From NCBI RefSeq assembly GCF_000203915.1, contig NC_008391.1, forward strand, positions 2,582,970-2,646,969: a stretch of 64,000 nt of DNA, in the 5' to 3' direction. A program made the translations under genes and the position numbers. Positions 34,606 through 44,108 of this stretch are shown in pieces (the first letter of the stretch is position 1; the number at the start of each line of letters is the position of its first letter). This DNA is from Burkholderia ambifaria AMMD. GTDB lineage: Bacteria; Pseudomonadota; Gammaproteobacteria; Burkholderiales; Burkholderiaceae. Below the pieces are notes generated by a model. The model saw only the letters and a list, made by a program, of their open reading frames with translations, was not told the origin of the DNA and ran no database searches.

Positions 34606-35044
34606 GATGACACTCTCCTCGATTGAAGTCAGTGCCTGTTTGTAGCATGAAGTAAATCGACAATAAAACCGCGCGCCTTGCACGATATTCGTCGTGCACG
34701 TTCGTCGCGCGCATATCCGGGAAAATTTTCCGCGATGACATCCGGCGCAAAGAAAAAATAAAAAATAATTCCGCGAATCGCGCGCGCATGCCTTGCCGCA
34801 AAGGCTCGGCGAGAACCGTAAAGTTTTCAAAAAATGCCCCGATTCGGGCTCGATTCGGGAAAAGGTGCCGATTTAATTCAAGAATATCGCGGCAAGAATT
34901 TCCGATTATTTTTCGAAATACTTGTGCGCTTGAGGATGAATTTTCTTACCGCTTCAATAGCGTCATGCAACGTTTGAATCGAATGTGCGGCACGGGCTGC
35001 ACGAGGAGCTGTTCGGCAAACGCCTGTTCAAAGAGGAAGCGAAC
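34606..35044. promoter_or_regulatory. Divergent bceA/bceB regulatory region
   Basis: No gene is present in these 439 bases. The part at 34640-34960 is strongly AT-rich compared with the flanks, with runs such as AAAGAAAAAATAAAAAATAA near 34748-34770. It must hold the promoters for bceA (minus) and the bceB-K operon (plus) and gives bceB a potentially long leader. I found no correctly spaced sigma54 site and no obvious palindromic operator. Confidence 0.6.
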
Positions 35045-36418
35045 ATGTTGAGCGTGCTGGCGAGAGTCATCGATATCGCGATGGTCGTGGTGGGGGCGTT
35101 GATCGCCGCCGCGCTGCACGGCGGCAGCATCTGGCTCAACGATCTGCAGCGCACGACGGTGTTGTTCGACTGCTTGCTGGTCGTCGTGTTCTTTCCGGCG
35201 ATGGGCATCTATCAATCGTGGCGCGGCAAGCGTCTCGTCGGGCTGGTGGGGCGTGTCGCGTTCGCGTGGCTGGTGGTCGAGCTCGCGGGCATCCTGATGA
35301 GTTTCAGCTTTCACCAGTCGGGCGATCTGTCACGGCTGTGGCTCGGTTACTGGGCGCTCGTGACGATGGCGCTGCTGGCCGGCTCGAAGGCCTGCGTGCA
35401 CGTCGTGCTGCGACAACTGCGGCGCGGCGGCTACAACCTGAAGGCGGTCGCGATCGTCGGCGGTACGCCGGCCGCGCGGCGGCTGATCGCGCAGATGCGG
35501 GCGCGCCCGGAAGCGGGCTTCAACCCGGTGTGCGTCTACGACGAAAGCGAAGTGCCGGGCGAAGTCGCGCTCGACGACGTGCGCATCGAGCGGCAGTTCG
35601 AATCGCTGGTGTGGCTGGTGCGCAGCCGCGCGATCAGCGAGCTGTGGCTCACGCTGCCGATCACGGAGGAGCGGCGGATTCATCAGATCGTGACGGTGTT
35701 CCGCCACGACTTCGTGAATATCCGCTTCATTCCGGACGTGCGCACGCTGTCGTTCTTCAACCAGGAAGTGGTCGAGGTGCTCGGCGTGCCGGCGATCAAC
35801 CTCGCGGCGTCGCCGATCACCGACGTGCGGATCCTGCCGAAGTTCGTGTTCGACCGGCTGTTCGCGCTGGCGGCGCTCACGGCGCTGGCGCCGCTGATGC
35901 TGCTGATCGCGTGCCTGATCAAGCTGACGTCGCGCGGGCCGGTGTTCTTCCGCCAGAAACGCAAGGGCATCGACGGGCACGAGTTCGAGATCTACAAGTT
36001 TCGCTCGATGAAGGTGCATCAGGAAGTCGCGGGGCAGGTCACGCAGGCGACCAAGAACGACACGCGCGTGACGCCGGTCGGCCGCTTCCTGCGCCGCACG
36101 AGCCTCGATGAGCTGCCGCAGTTCATCAACGTGCTGAAGGGCGAGATGTCGGTCGTCGGCCCGCGGCCGCATGCGCTCGCGCACGACGACATCTACAAGG
36201 ATCTGGTGAAGGGCTACATGTTCCGCTACCGGATCAAGCCGGGCATCACCGGCTGGGCGCAGATCAACGGCTTTCGCGGCGAGACCGATCAGATCGAGAA
36301 GATGATGGGACGCGTGAAGCTCGATCTGTACTACATGCAGAACTGGTCGTTCTGGCTCGACATCAAGATCGTCGTCCTGACGCTCTGGAAAGGCTTCACC
36401 GGCAGCAACGCTTATTGA
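35045..36418 (+). CDS. bceB: Undecaprenyl-phosphate glucose-1-phosphate transferase (priming enzyme)
   Basis: A 457-residue polyisoprenyl-phosphate hexose-1-phosphate transferase. Four N-terminal helices, a Rossmann-like cytoplasmic region and one more helix ([20 protein letters not shown]) precede the catalytic domain with [28 protein letters not shown] and VVGPRPHA. It should transfer glucose-1-phosphate from UDP-glucose to undecaprenyl phosphate and so start assembly of the cepacian repeat unit. The ATG at 35045 follows GAGGAA; a longer in-frame start at 34985 is less likely. It is the first gene of a ten-gene operon. Confidence 0.92.
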   Translation: MLSVLARVIDIAMVVVGALIAAALHGGSIWLNDLQRTTVLFDCLLVVVFFPAMGIYQSWRGKRLVGLVGRVAFAWLVVELAGILMSFSFHQSGDLSRLWLGYWALVTMALLAGSKACVHVVLRQLRRGGYNLKAVAIVGGTPAARRLIAQMRARPEAGFNPVCVYDESEVPGEVALDDVRIERQFESLVWLVRSRAISELWLTLPITEERRIHQIVTVFRHDFVNIRFIPDVRTLSFFNQEVVEVLGVPAINLAASPITDVRILPKFVFDRLFALAALTALAPLMLLIACLIKLTSRGPVFFRQKRKGIDGHEFEIYKFRSMKVHQEVAGQVTQATKNDTRVTPVGRFLRRTSLDELPQFINVLKGEMSVVGPRPHALAHDDIYKDLVKGYMFRYRIKPGITGWAQINGFRGETDQIEKMMGRVKLDLYYMQNWSFWLDIKIVVLTLWKGFTGSNAY

Positions 36419-36485
36419 CCCAGCGCCCGCGCAGGCGTTCCGGTTTTACGAATTTCGAATCATTGGTCACGAGGTCCGACACATC

Positions 36486-37898
36486 ATGAATCTGACTATC
36501 ATCGGCAGCGGTTACGTAGGACTTGTCACCGGCGCCTGTCTCGCCGACATCGGGCACGACGTGTTCTGTCTCGACGTCGATCAGGCGAAGATCGACATCC
36601 TGAACAACGGCGGCGTGCCGATCCACGAGCCGGGCCTCAAGGAAGTCATCGCGCGCAACCGCGCGGCGGGCCGCCTGCGCTTCTCGACCGACATCGAGGC
36701 CGCGGTCGCGCACGGCGACGTGCAGTTCATCGCGGTCGGCACGCCGCCCGACGAGGACGGCTCGGCCGACCTGCAGTACGTGCTCGCGGCGGCGCGCAAC
36801 ATCGGCCGCTACATGAAGGGCTTCAAGGTGATCGTCGACAAGTCGACGGTGCCGGTCGGCACGGCCGAGCGCGTGCGCGCGGCGGTCGCCGAGGAGCTCG
36901 CGAAGCGCGGCGACGACCAGATGTTCTCGGTCGTGTCGAATCCGGAATTCCTGAAGGAAGGCGCGGCGGTCGACGATTTCACGCGGCCGGACCGCATCGT
37001 GATCGGTTGCGACGACGACGTGCCGGGCGAGCGCGCGCGCGAACTGATGAAGAAGCTCTACGCGCCGTTCAACCGCAACCACGAACGCACGCTGTACATG
37101 GACGTGCGCTCGGCCGAATTCACCAAATACGCGGCGAACGCGATGCTCGCGACCCGCATCTCGTTCATGAACGAGCTCGCGAACCTGGCCGACCGCTTCG
37201 GCGCGGACATCGAGGCCGTGCGCCGCGGGATCGGTTCCGATCCGCGCATCGGCTACCACTTCCTGTATGCGGGCTGCGGCTACGGCGGCTCGTGCTTCCC
37301 GAAGGACGTCGAGGCGCTGATCCGCACGGCCGACGAGCATGGCCAGTCGCTGCAGATCCTGAAGGCCGTGTCGTCGGTCAACGCGACGCAAAAGCGCGTG
37401 CTCGCCGACAAGATCGTCGCGCGCTTCGGCGAGGACCTGACCGGCCGCACGTTCGCGATCTGGGGCCTGGCATTCAAGCCGAACACCGACGACATGCGCG
37501 AGGCGCCGAGCCGCGAGCTGATCGCCGAGCTGCTGTCGCGCGGTGCGCGCATCGCCGCATACGATCCGGTCGCGCAGCAGGAAGCGCGCCGCGTGCTCGC
37601 GCTCGATCTCGCCGATCACCCGAGCTGGCTCGAACGCCTCACCTTCGTCGACGACGAGGCGCAGGCCGCGCGCGATGCCGACGCGCTTGTGATCGTCACC
37701 GAATGGAAGGCGTTCAAGAGCCCGGATTTCATCGCGCTCGGCCGGCAGTGGAAGTCGCCGGTGATCTTCGACGGCCGCAACCTGTACGAGCCGGAAGCGA
37801 TGAGCGAGCAGGGTATCGAGTACCACCCGATCGGTCGCCCGGGCTCGCGTCAGGCCGTCGCCGCCCGCGTGGCGGGCGCCGCGCGCGCGAACGCGTAA
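36486..37898 (+). CDS. bceC: UDP-glucose 6-dehydrogenase
   Basis: A 470-residue enzyme that oxidises UDP-glucose twice to UDP-glucuronate, needed for the glucuronic acid of cepacian. It has the NAD site [15 protein letters not shown], the NPEFLKEG segment and the catalytic cysteine in [16 protein letters not shown]. The C-terminal domain carries [16 protein letters not shown]. Length and motifs are standard for Ugd enzymes. It follows bceB by 67 bases and precedes the phosphatase gene by 40 bases. Confidence 0.95.
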   Translation: MNLTIIGSGYVGLVTGACLADIGHDVFCLDVDQAKIDILNNGGVPIHEPGLKEVIARNRAAGRLRFSTDIEAAVAHGDVQFIAVGTPPDEDGSADLQYVLAAARNIGRYMKGFKVIVDKSTVPVGTAERVRAAVAEELAKRGDDQMFSVVSNPEFLKEGAAVDDFTRPDRIVIGCDDDVPGERARELMKKLYAPFNRNHERTLYMDVRSAEFTKYAANAMLATRISFMNELANLADRFGADIEAVRRGIGSDPRIGYHFLYAGCGYGGSCFPKDVEALIRTADEHGQSLQILKAVSSVNATQKRVLADKIVARFGEDLTGRTFAIWGLAFKPNTDDMREAPSRELIAELLSRGARIAAYDPVAQQEARRVLALDLADHPSWLERLTFVDDEAQAARDADALVIVTEWKAFKSPDFIALGRQWKSPVIFDGRNLYEPEAMSEQGIEYHPIGRPGSRQAVAARVAGAARANA

Positions 37899-37938
37899 CC
37901 CGCGCGTCACCGTTCCCCGTTACCCGATTCGAGACGCC

Positions 37939-38382
37939 ATGTTCCGCAACATCCTGATCGTCTGTCACGCGAACGTCTGCCGCAGCCCGGCAGCCGAAAT
38001 GCTGTTCAAGTCGCACACCGCGTCGCGCGGCGGCCCGCGCGTGACGTTCCATTCCGCGGGGGTGCGCGCGAACGACGGCGACGGCATCGATCCGGTGATG
38101 CGGCAACTGCTCGCCGAGCGCGGCGTCGATGCGACGACGCATCGGTCGCGTCGGCTGTCGCGCCGGCTCGTGCGCGACGCCGACCTGATTCTCGTCAGCG
38201 AGCGCGGACAGATCGCGGCCGTCGAATCGGTCGATCCGTTCGCGCGCGGCAAGGTTCACCTGCTTGGCAAGTGGGAGGACGCCGAGATCGCGGATCCGCA
38301 TGGCGGCCCCGAGGCCGACTATCGCGAGAGCTACTCATTGATCGAACGTCTGGTTCAAGGATGGCTGCAAAAACTATGCTGA
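37939..38382 (+). CDS. bceD: Low-molecular-weight protein tyrosine phosphatase
   Basis: A 147-residue phosphatase of the Wzb/Etp type. The P-loop CHANVCRSP (Cys 9 to Arg 15, CX5R) is at the N-terminus and the general acid Asp is in EIADPHGG. It should dephosphorylate the tyrosine kinase BceF and so help control cepacian chain assembly and export. Its stop lies inside the start region of bceE, so the two are translationally coupled. Confidence 0.93.
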   Translation: MFRNILIVCHANVCRSPAAEMLFKSHTASRGGPRVTFHSAGVRANDGDGIDPVMRQLLAERGVDATTHRSRRLSRRLVRDADLILVSERGQIAAVESVDPFARGKVHLLGKWEDAEIADPHGGPEADYRESYSLIERLVQGWLQKLC

Positions 38383-39554
38383 AACGTCCCATGCGCCCGC
38401 TGGCGCTCGCCGTCGCGATGACGACATTCCTGTCGGCCTGCGCGACCGCGCCCGGCAACTATCTCGATTCGTCGAACCTGAAGGACGAGGGCCGCCAAGG
38501 CCAGGCCGAAACCTATCCGGTTCATTACATCGACGCGAAGCTGGTGATGGATCAGCTGCAGAAGCAGCAGGTCGAGCACCCGCTGCCGCCGGGCCGTTAC
38601 ACCGATCCGTCGCAGTACGTTTACCGCGTCGGCCCGCAGGACATCCTCGGCGTCACGGTTTGGGATCACCCCGAGCTGACGACGCCGCAGGGCCAGTCGT
38701 TCTCGAGCGGCGGCAACACGACGCAGTCGGTCGCGGGCGCGCTCCAGCAGCCGTATACGACCGCGCTGCCGGGTCAGGCCGATCCGTACGGCCAGACCGT
38801 GTCCGCCGACGGCTCGATCTTCTTCCCGTTCGTCGGCCGCATTCACGTGGCCGGCAAGACGGTCGCGCAGATCCGCGAGCAGATGTCGTCCACGCTCGCG
38901 CGCTATGTGAAGAATCCGCAGCTCGACGTGCGCGTGCTGTCGTTCCGCAGCCAGAAGATACAGGTGACGGGCGAGGTGAAGCAGCCGGGCCCGCTCGCGG
39001 TGAGCGACGTGCCGCTGACGCTGGTCGACGCGATCTCGCGCTCGGGCGGCTCGACCAACGAGGCCGACCTGCAGCGCGTGCGCCTGACGCGCGACGGCAA
39101 GCTCTACACGCTCGACGCGAACGGCGTGCTCGATCGCGGCGAAGTGAAGCAGAACGTGATGCTGCAGCCGGGCGACATCGTCAACGTGCCGGACCGCAGC
39201 GACAGCCGCGTGTTCATCATGGGCGAGGTCAAGACGCCGGTCACGGTGCCGATGCTCAAGGGCAGGCTGACCATCGCCGACGCGCTCACCGCCGGCGGCG
39301 GCATCCTCGACACCGATGCGAACCCGCGCAAGATCTACGTGATGCGCGGGATGCGTGACAACCCGACGAAGCCGGAAGTGTATCGCCTCGACATGACGCA
39401 GCCGGATGCGCTGATGCTGTCGAGCCGCTTCCCGCTCCAGCCGCTCGATGTCGTCTACGTCAGCACGGCCGGCTCGGTGCAGTTCAACCGTGTGCTGCAG
39501 CAGGTGTTGCCGACGATCCAGACGATCTTCTACATGCGGCAGATCACGCGCTGA
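38376..39554 (+). CDS. bceE: Polysaccharide export outer membrane lipoprotein (Wza-like)
   Basis: About 392 residues. The signal peptide ends in a lipobox (MTTFLSAC), and Poly_export and SLBB domains follow (RVGPQDILGVTVWDHPELTT; DGSIFFPFVGRIHVAGKTV; SQKIQVTGEVKQPGPLAVSD). It should form the octameric outer membrane channel for cepacian. Two starts are possible, ATG 38361 and ATG 38376; neither has a well-spaced ribosome site, so translation probably depends on coupling to bceD. I prefer 38376 because it gives a compact signal peptide (MLKRPMRPLALAV). Confidence 0.9.
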   Translation: MLKRPMRPLALAVAMTTFLSACATAPGNYLDSSNLKDEGRQGQAETYPVHYIDAKLVMDQLQKQQVEHPLPPGRYTDPSQYVYRVGPQDILGVTVWDHPELTTPQGQSFSSGGNTTQSVAGALQQPYTTALPGQADPYGQTVSADGSIFFPFVGRIHVAGKTVAQIREQMSSTLARYVKNPQLDVRVLSFRSQKIQVTGEVKQPGPLAVSDVPLTLVDAISRSGGSTNEADLQRVRLTRDGKLYTLDANGVLDRGEVKQNVMLQPGDIVNVPDRSDSRVFIMGEVKTPVTVPMLKGRLTIADALTAGGGILDTDANPRKIYVMRGMRDNPTKPEVYRLDMTQPDALMLSSRFPLQPLDVVYVSTAGSVQFNRVLQQVLPTIQTIFYMRQITR

Positions 39555-39604
39555 TAGCCCGCCGGGGCGGCACCTGCCCCCCGGCACCACTCAAGCGGGA
39601 ACGA

Positions 39605-41830
39605 ATGGTGAACACGCAAGCAAAACACACCTACGCGGGTCCGGCCGCGAAAACCGAGGAAGAGGACGTCGTCCTCGGCCAGTTGCTCCAGGTGATCATG
39701 GACGACATCTGGCTGCTGCTCGGCATCGCGGTGACCGTCATCGCGCTCGCCGGCCTGTACTGCTTCGTCGCGAAGCCGGTCTATCAGGCCGACGTGCACG
39801 TGCGGGTCGAGGGCAACGACAACACGTCGCAGGCGCTCACGCAGACGCAGACGGGTGCATCGATCAACAGCGGTCCGCAGCAGGCGCCGACCGATGCGGA
39901 AATCGAGATCATCAAGAGCCGCGGCGTCGTCGCGCCGGTCGTCGAGGAGTTCAAGCTGAACTTCTCGGTCACGCCGAAGACGATGCCGGGGATCGGCAGC
40001 CTGGCCGCGCGCATCGCGACGCCGGGCGAGCCGTCGCGCGCGTGGTTCGGCCTGCGGTCGTACGCGTGGGGCGGCGAAGTCGCCGATATCGACTCGATCA
40101 ACGTCGTGCCCGAGCTCGAAGGCAAGAAGTTGACGCTGACGGCCGGCCCGGACGGCACCTACACGGTGGTCGACCAGAACGGCCGCCGCCTGTTGTCGGG
40201 CCGCGTCGGCGAATCGGAGCAGGGCGGCGGCGTCACGCTGCTCGTGCAGAAGCTCGTCGCGCGTCCGGGCACGCAGTTCACGGTGGTCCGCTACAACGAC
40301 CTCGATGCGATCACCGGCTTCCAGTCGGGCATCCAGGTGAGCGAGCAGGGCAAGCAGACGGGCGTCGTGCAGATCTCGCTCGAAGGCAAGAATCCGGACC
40401 AGACGGCCGCGATCGCGAACGCGCTCGCGCGGTCGTACCTGAACCAGCACGTGATCGCGAAGCAGGCCGAAGCGACCAAGATGCTCGACTTCCTGAAGGG
40501 CGAGGAGCCGCGCCTGAAGGCCGACCTCGAGCGTGCGGAAGCCGCGCTGACGCAGTATCAGCGCACGTCAGGCTCGATCAACGCGAGCGACGAGGCGAAG
40601 GTCTACCTGCAGGGCAGCGTGCAGTACGAGCAGCAGATCGCCGCGCAGCGCCTGCAGCTCGCGTCGCTCGCGCAGCGCTTCACCGACTCGCATCCGATGG
40701 TGATCGCCGCGAAGCAACAGCTCGCGGAACTGCAGGGCGAGAAGGACAAGTTCAGCAACCGCTTCCGCAGCCTGCCGGCGACCGAAGTGAAGGCCGTCCA
40801 GCTCCAGCGCGACGCGAAGGTCGCCGAGGACATCTACGTGCTGCTGCTGAACCGCGTGCAGGAACTGTCGGTGCAGAAGGCCGGCACGGGCGGCAACATC
40901 CACCTGATCGACTCGGCGTTGCGACCGGGCGCCCCGATCAAGCCGAAGAAGGTGCTGATCCTGTCGGCCGCGGTGTTCCTGGGGCTGATCCTCGGCACCG
41001 GCGTCGTGTTCCTGCGCCGCAACCTGTTCCAGGGCATCGAGGATCCGGACCGCGTCGAGCGCACGTTCAACCTGCCGCTGTACGGGCTGGTGCCGCAAAG
41101 CGCCGAGCAGGTGAAGCTCGATGCGATGGCCGAGAAGGGCGGCGGCCGTGCGCGGCCGATCCTCGCGAGCCTGCGCCCGAAGGATCTGAGCGTCGAAAGC
41201 ATGCGCAGCCTGCGCACCGCGATGCAGTTCGCGATGATGGACGCGAAGAACCGCGTGATCGTGCTGACCGGCCCGACGCCGGGGATCGGCAAGAGCTTCC
41301 TGACGGTCAACCTCGCGGTGCTGCTCGCGCATTCGGGCAAGCGCGTGCTGCTGATCGATGCCGACATGCGCCGCGGGATGCTCGACCGCTACTTCGGCCT
41401 CACCGCGCAGCCGGGCCTGTCCGAGCTGCTGAGCGATCAGTCGGCGCTGGAGGACGCGATCCGCGAGACGCCGGTGCAGGGCCTGTCGTTCATCTCGGCC
41501 GGCACGCGCCCGCCGAACCCGTCGGAGCTGCTGATGTCGACGCGTCTGCCGCAATACCTCGAAGGGCTCGGCAAGCGCTACGACATCGTGCTGATCGACT
41601 CGCCGCCGGTGCTGGCGGTGACCGACGCGACCATCATCGGCCGCATGGCCGGCGCGACCTTCCTGGTGCTGCGCTCGGGCATGCACACCGAAGGCGAGAT
41701 CGCCGACGCGATCAAGCGCCTGCGTACCGCGGGCGTCGATCTGGAAGGCGGGATCTTCAACGGCGTGCCGCCGAAGGCGCGCGGCTACGGCCGCGGCTAT
41801 GCGGCCGTCCACGAATACCTGAGCGCCTGA
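39605..41830 (+). CDS. bceF: Tyrosine autokinase / chain-length regulator (Wzc-like)
   Basis: A 741-residue inner membrane protein. A first membrane helix (ITVIALAGLYCFVA region), a large periplasmic Wzz-type domain with coiled coil, and a second helix (VLILSAAVFLGLILGTGVV) precede the cytoplasmic BY-kinase. This has Walker A GPTPGIGKSFLTV, Walker A' VLLIDADMRRGML and Walker B DIVLIDSPPVLAV. The C-terminus ends in a short Tyr cluster (GYGRGYAAVHEYLSA), the site of autophosphorylation. It works with BceE as the export complex and is antagonised by BceD. Start lies 50 bases after bceE. Confidence 0.94.
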   Translation: MVNTQAKHTYAGPAAKTEEEDVVLGQLLQVIMDDIWLLLGIAVTVIALAGLYCFVAKPVYQADVHVRVEGNDNTSQALTQTQTGASINSGPQQAPTDAEIEIIKSRGVVAPVVEEFKLNFSVTPKTMPGIGSLAARIATPGEPSRAWFGLRSYAWGGEVADIDSINVVPELEGKKLTLTAGPDGTYTVVDQNGRRLLSGRVGESEQGGGVTLLVQKLVARPGTQFTVVRYNDLDAITGFQSGIQVSEQGKQTGVVQISLEGKNPDQTAAIANALARSYLNQHVIAKQAEATKMLDFLKGEEPRLKADLERAEAALTQYQRTSGSINASDEAKVYLQGSVQYEQQIAAQRLQLASLAQRFTDSHPMVIAAKQQLAELQGEKDKFSNRFRSLPATEVKAVQLQRDAKVAEDIYVLLLNRVQELSVQKAGTGGNIHLIDSALRPGAPIKPKKVLILSAAVFLGLILGTGVVFLRRNLFQGIEDPDRVERTFNLPLYGLVPQSAEQVKLDAMAEKGGGRARPILASLRPKDLSVESMRSLRTAMQFAMMDAKNRVIVLTGPTPGIGKSFLTVNLAVLLAHSGKRVLLIDADMRRGMLDRYFGLTAQPGLSELLSDQSALEDAIRETPVQGLSFISAGTRPPNPSELLMSTRLPQYLEGLGKRYDIVLIDSPPVLAVTDATIIGRMAGATFLVLRSGMHTEGEIADAIKRLRTAGVDLEGGIFNGVPPKARGYGRGYAAVHEYLSA

Positions 41831-41891
41831 CGCATTGCACGAAACCGGGCCGGCGCGCACCGCGCCGGCCCGGCCGACTGGAGAACCCTCG

Positions 41892-42851
41892 ATGAAAATT
41901 TCCGTGCTCGTTCCGACCTTTCGGCGCCCCGCCGACCTCGCGCGCTGCCTGCTGGCGCTGCAGCGCCAGCAGCGGCTGCCCGACGAGGTGATCGTCGTCG
42001 CGCGCCCGGAGGACGATGCCACGCACGAGCGCCTCGCCGATCCGTCGGTCGGCGGCGCGCTGCCGCTGCGGATCGTGCCGGTCGACGTGCCGGGGCAGGT
42101 CGCCGCGCTGAACAAGGGGCTCGACTCGGCGAACGGCGACATCGTCGCGATCACCGACGACGATGCGGCGCCGCGCGCCGACTGGCTCGCGCGCATCGAA
42201 GCCGTGTTCCTGGCCGATCCGCGCGTCGGTGCGGTCGGCGGCCGCGACTGGGTGCACGAGAAAGGTCGCGTGCTCGACGAGTCGCGCGAACTCGTCGGCC
42301 AGCTCACGCTCGCCGGCAAGATCATCGGCAACCATCACCTGGGCGTCGGCGGCGCGCGCGAAGTCGACATGCTGAAAGGCGCGAACATGAGCTACCGCCG
42401 CGCCGCGATCGAACGGCTGCGCTTCGACACGCGGCTGCGCGGCGCCGGTGCGCAGGTGCACAACGACATGGCATTCAGCATGCAGGTGCAGCGCGAAGGC
42501 TGGAAGCTCGTCTACGACCCGGCGATCGCGGTCGATCATTTCCCGGCCGAGCGTTTCGACGACGACCGGCGCGATGCCGCCTCGCTGAATGCGATCAGCA
42601 ACGGCGCGTACAACCTGCACCTGATCCTGCGCGAGCATCTGCCGCCGCTGCGGCGCGAGCTCGCGTGGTGGTGGTGGACGCTGGTCGGCACGCGCGTCTA
42701 TCCGGGCTTCGCGCACGTGCTGCTGTCGCTGCATACCGCACAGCGCGAGCGCGTGCGCGAGCACTGGCGCGCGGTGCGCCGCGGCGCACGCGATGCGCGC
42801 CGCGCCAACCTTGCCCCCCATCGCGCGGCGATGCCGCCGGTGACGTCTTGA
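41892..42851 (+). CDS. bceG: Family 2 glycosyltransferase
   Basis: A 319-residue GT-A fold glycosyltransferase. It opens MKISVLVPTFRRPADLARCL and has the metal-binding acidic motif in VAITDDDAAPRADWL. GGARE, the acidic GAGAQVHNDMAFSM stretch and a hydrophobic C-terminal helix are also visible. It should add one sugar to the lipid-linked cepacian unit at the inner face of the membrane; which sugar cannot be read from sequence. TGGAGA precedes the ATG. It follows bceF by 61 bases. Confidence 0.9.
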   Translation: MKISVLVPTFRRPADLARCLLALQRQQRLPDEVIVVARPEDDATHERLADPSVGGALPLRIVPVDVPGQVAALNKGLDSANGDIVAITDDDAAPRADWLARIEAVFLADPRVGAVGGRDWVHEKGRVLDESRELVGQLTLAGKIIGNHHLGVGGAREVDMLKGANMSYRRAAIERLRFDTRLRGAGAQVHNDMAFSMQVQREGWKLVYDPAIAVDHFPAERFDDDRRDAASLNAISNGAYNLHLILREHLPPLRRELAWWWWTLVGTRVYPGFAHVLLSLHTAQRERVREHWRAVRRGARDARRANLAPHRAAMPPVTS

Positions 42852-42961
42852 ACGAGCCGCGCACGACGCATGGCCACCCCTGGAGGGCTTGATATGGTAC
42901 GACCCGCTCATTTCCCTGAAGCCTGCCTGTCGGGGCATCCCACGGCACGGCGGAGGCTGAC

Positions 42962-44098
42962 ATGACTGCAACGAAGGTTCACGTCCACCTGTTTTACGGC
43001 GCCGATCCGCGTACCTACCGCAAAGGCGAGGACATCGGCTGCCTGTACGGCTATCACCACGCCGAATCCGACGAATTCCGCTTGACCTATTCGCAGGACC
43101 GGCGCGAGAACCGCGTCGCGAGCCTCGCGCGCCGTGCGCTGAAGGCGGCGCTCGGCTTCGACGTCGTGCACGCGTGGCGCAATCGCGCAGCGCTGCTGGA
43201 CACCGACGTGATCTGGACGCACACCGAGCAGGAGCACCTCGCCGCGGCGCTGGTCCTGAAGCTTGCCGGCGCGCGGGGCAAGCGCCCGCTGCTGCTCGCG
43301 CAGAGCGTGTGGCTGTTCGACAAGTGGAACACGTTCGGCGGCGCGCGCCGCTGGCTGTATCGCAAGCTGCTCGCCCGTGCCGACGCGCTGACGACACTCG
43401 CGCGCGACAACGCCGAGCTGTGCCGCCGCTATCTCGGGCGCGACGCGGAGTTCGTGTACTACGGGCTGAACACGCAGGATTTCCCGCCGGTCGAGCCGCA
43501 GCAGTGGCAGCCGAACCGGCCGCTGCGGATCGCCGCGATCGGCAACGACCGCGACCGCGACTGGCGCACCTTCCTCGCGGCATTCGGCGGCGACGAGCGC
43601 TACGACGTGCGGCTAGCGACGCGCCGTCGCGTGCCGCGCGAGTGGCATGCGCCGAACGTGAAGATCGGCTCGGCATCGGGCCTCGCGAAGCAGCACGAAC
43701 TGTACGCATGGGCCGACGTGATCGTCGTGCCGTTGCGGCCGAACTTCCACGCGTCGGGCATCACCGTGATGCTCGAGGCGGCGGCGGTCGGCAAGCCGAT
43801 GATCGTGTCCGACGTCGGCGGGCTCAGCGACTACTTCCCGCACGACACGGCCGCCTACGTGCCGGCGTTCGATGCGCAGGCGATGCGCCAGGCCGCCGAC
43901 CGCTTCGTGGCCGATCCGCTCGCCGCGCTCGACTGCGCGCGCGCCGCGGCCGCGTGCCTGCGCGAGCGCGACCTGACCACGCAGGCGTTCGCCGAACAGC
44001 ACGTGCGGATCACGCGCGACATGCTGCGCCGGCGTCGCACGCCGGCGGCCGCCGGCCTCGCGATGCCGCTCGCGGATTCGCGTCCGTCGTCGCGGTGA
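42962..44098 (+). CDS. bceH: Glycosyltransferase (GT-B fold)
   Basis: A 378-residue glycosyltransferase of the GT-B fold. The C-terminal half has the usual donor-site segments (IVVPLRPNFHASGITVMLEA; GKPMIVSDVGGLSDYFPHDT). The N-terminal acceptor domain includes VIWTHTEQEHLAAALVLKL. It should transfer one sugar of the cepacian repeat. The 110 bases between bceG and bceH hold no gene. bceI follows after 10 bases. Confidence 0.9.
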   Translation: MTATKVHVHLFYGADPRTYRKGEDIGCLYGYHHAESDEFRLTYSQDRRENRVASLARRALKAALGFDVVHAWRNRAALLDTDVIWTHTEQEHLAAALVLKLAGARGKRPLLLAQSVWLFDKWNTFGGARRWLYRKLLARADALTTLARDNAELCRRYLGRDAEFVYYGLNTQDFPPVEPQQWQPNRPLRIAAIGNDRDRDWRTFLAAFGGDERYDVRLATRRRVPREWHAPNVKIGSASGLAKQHELYAWADVIVVPLRPNFHASGITVMLEAAAVGKPMIVSDVGGLSDYFPHDTAAYVPAFDAQAMRQAADRFVADPLAALDCARAAAACLRERDLTTQAFAEQHVRITRDMLRRRRTPAAAGLAMPLADSRPSSR

Positions 44099-44108
44099 GA
44101 GCGGATCG

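Noticed and set aside
34990..35015. Sigma54-like sequence CGGCACGGGCTGCAC just before bceB
   Set aside because: GG and GC are only 8 bases apart; the required distance is 10.
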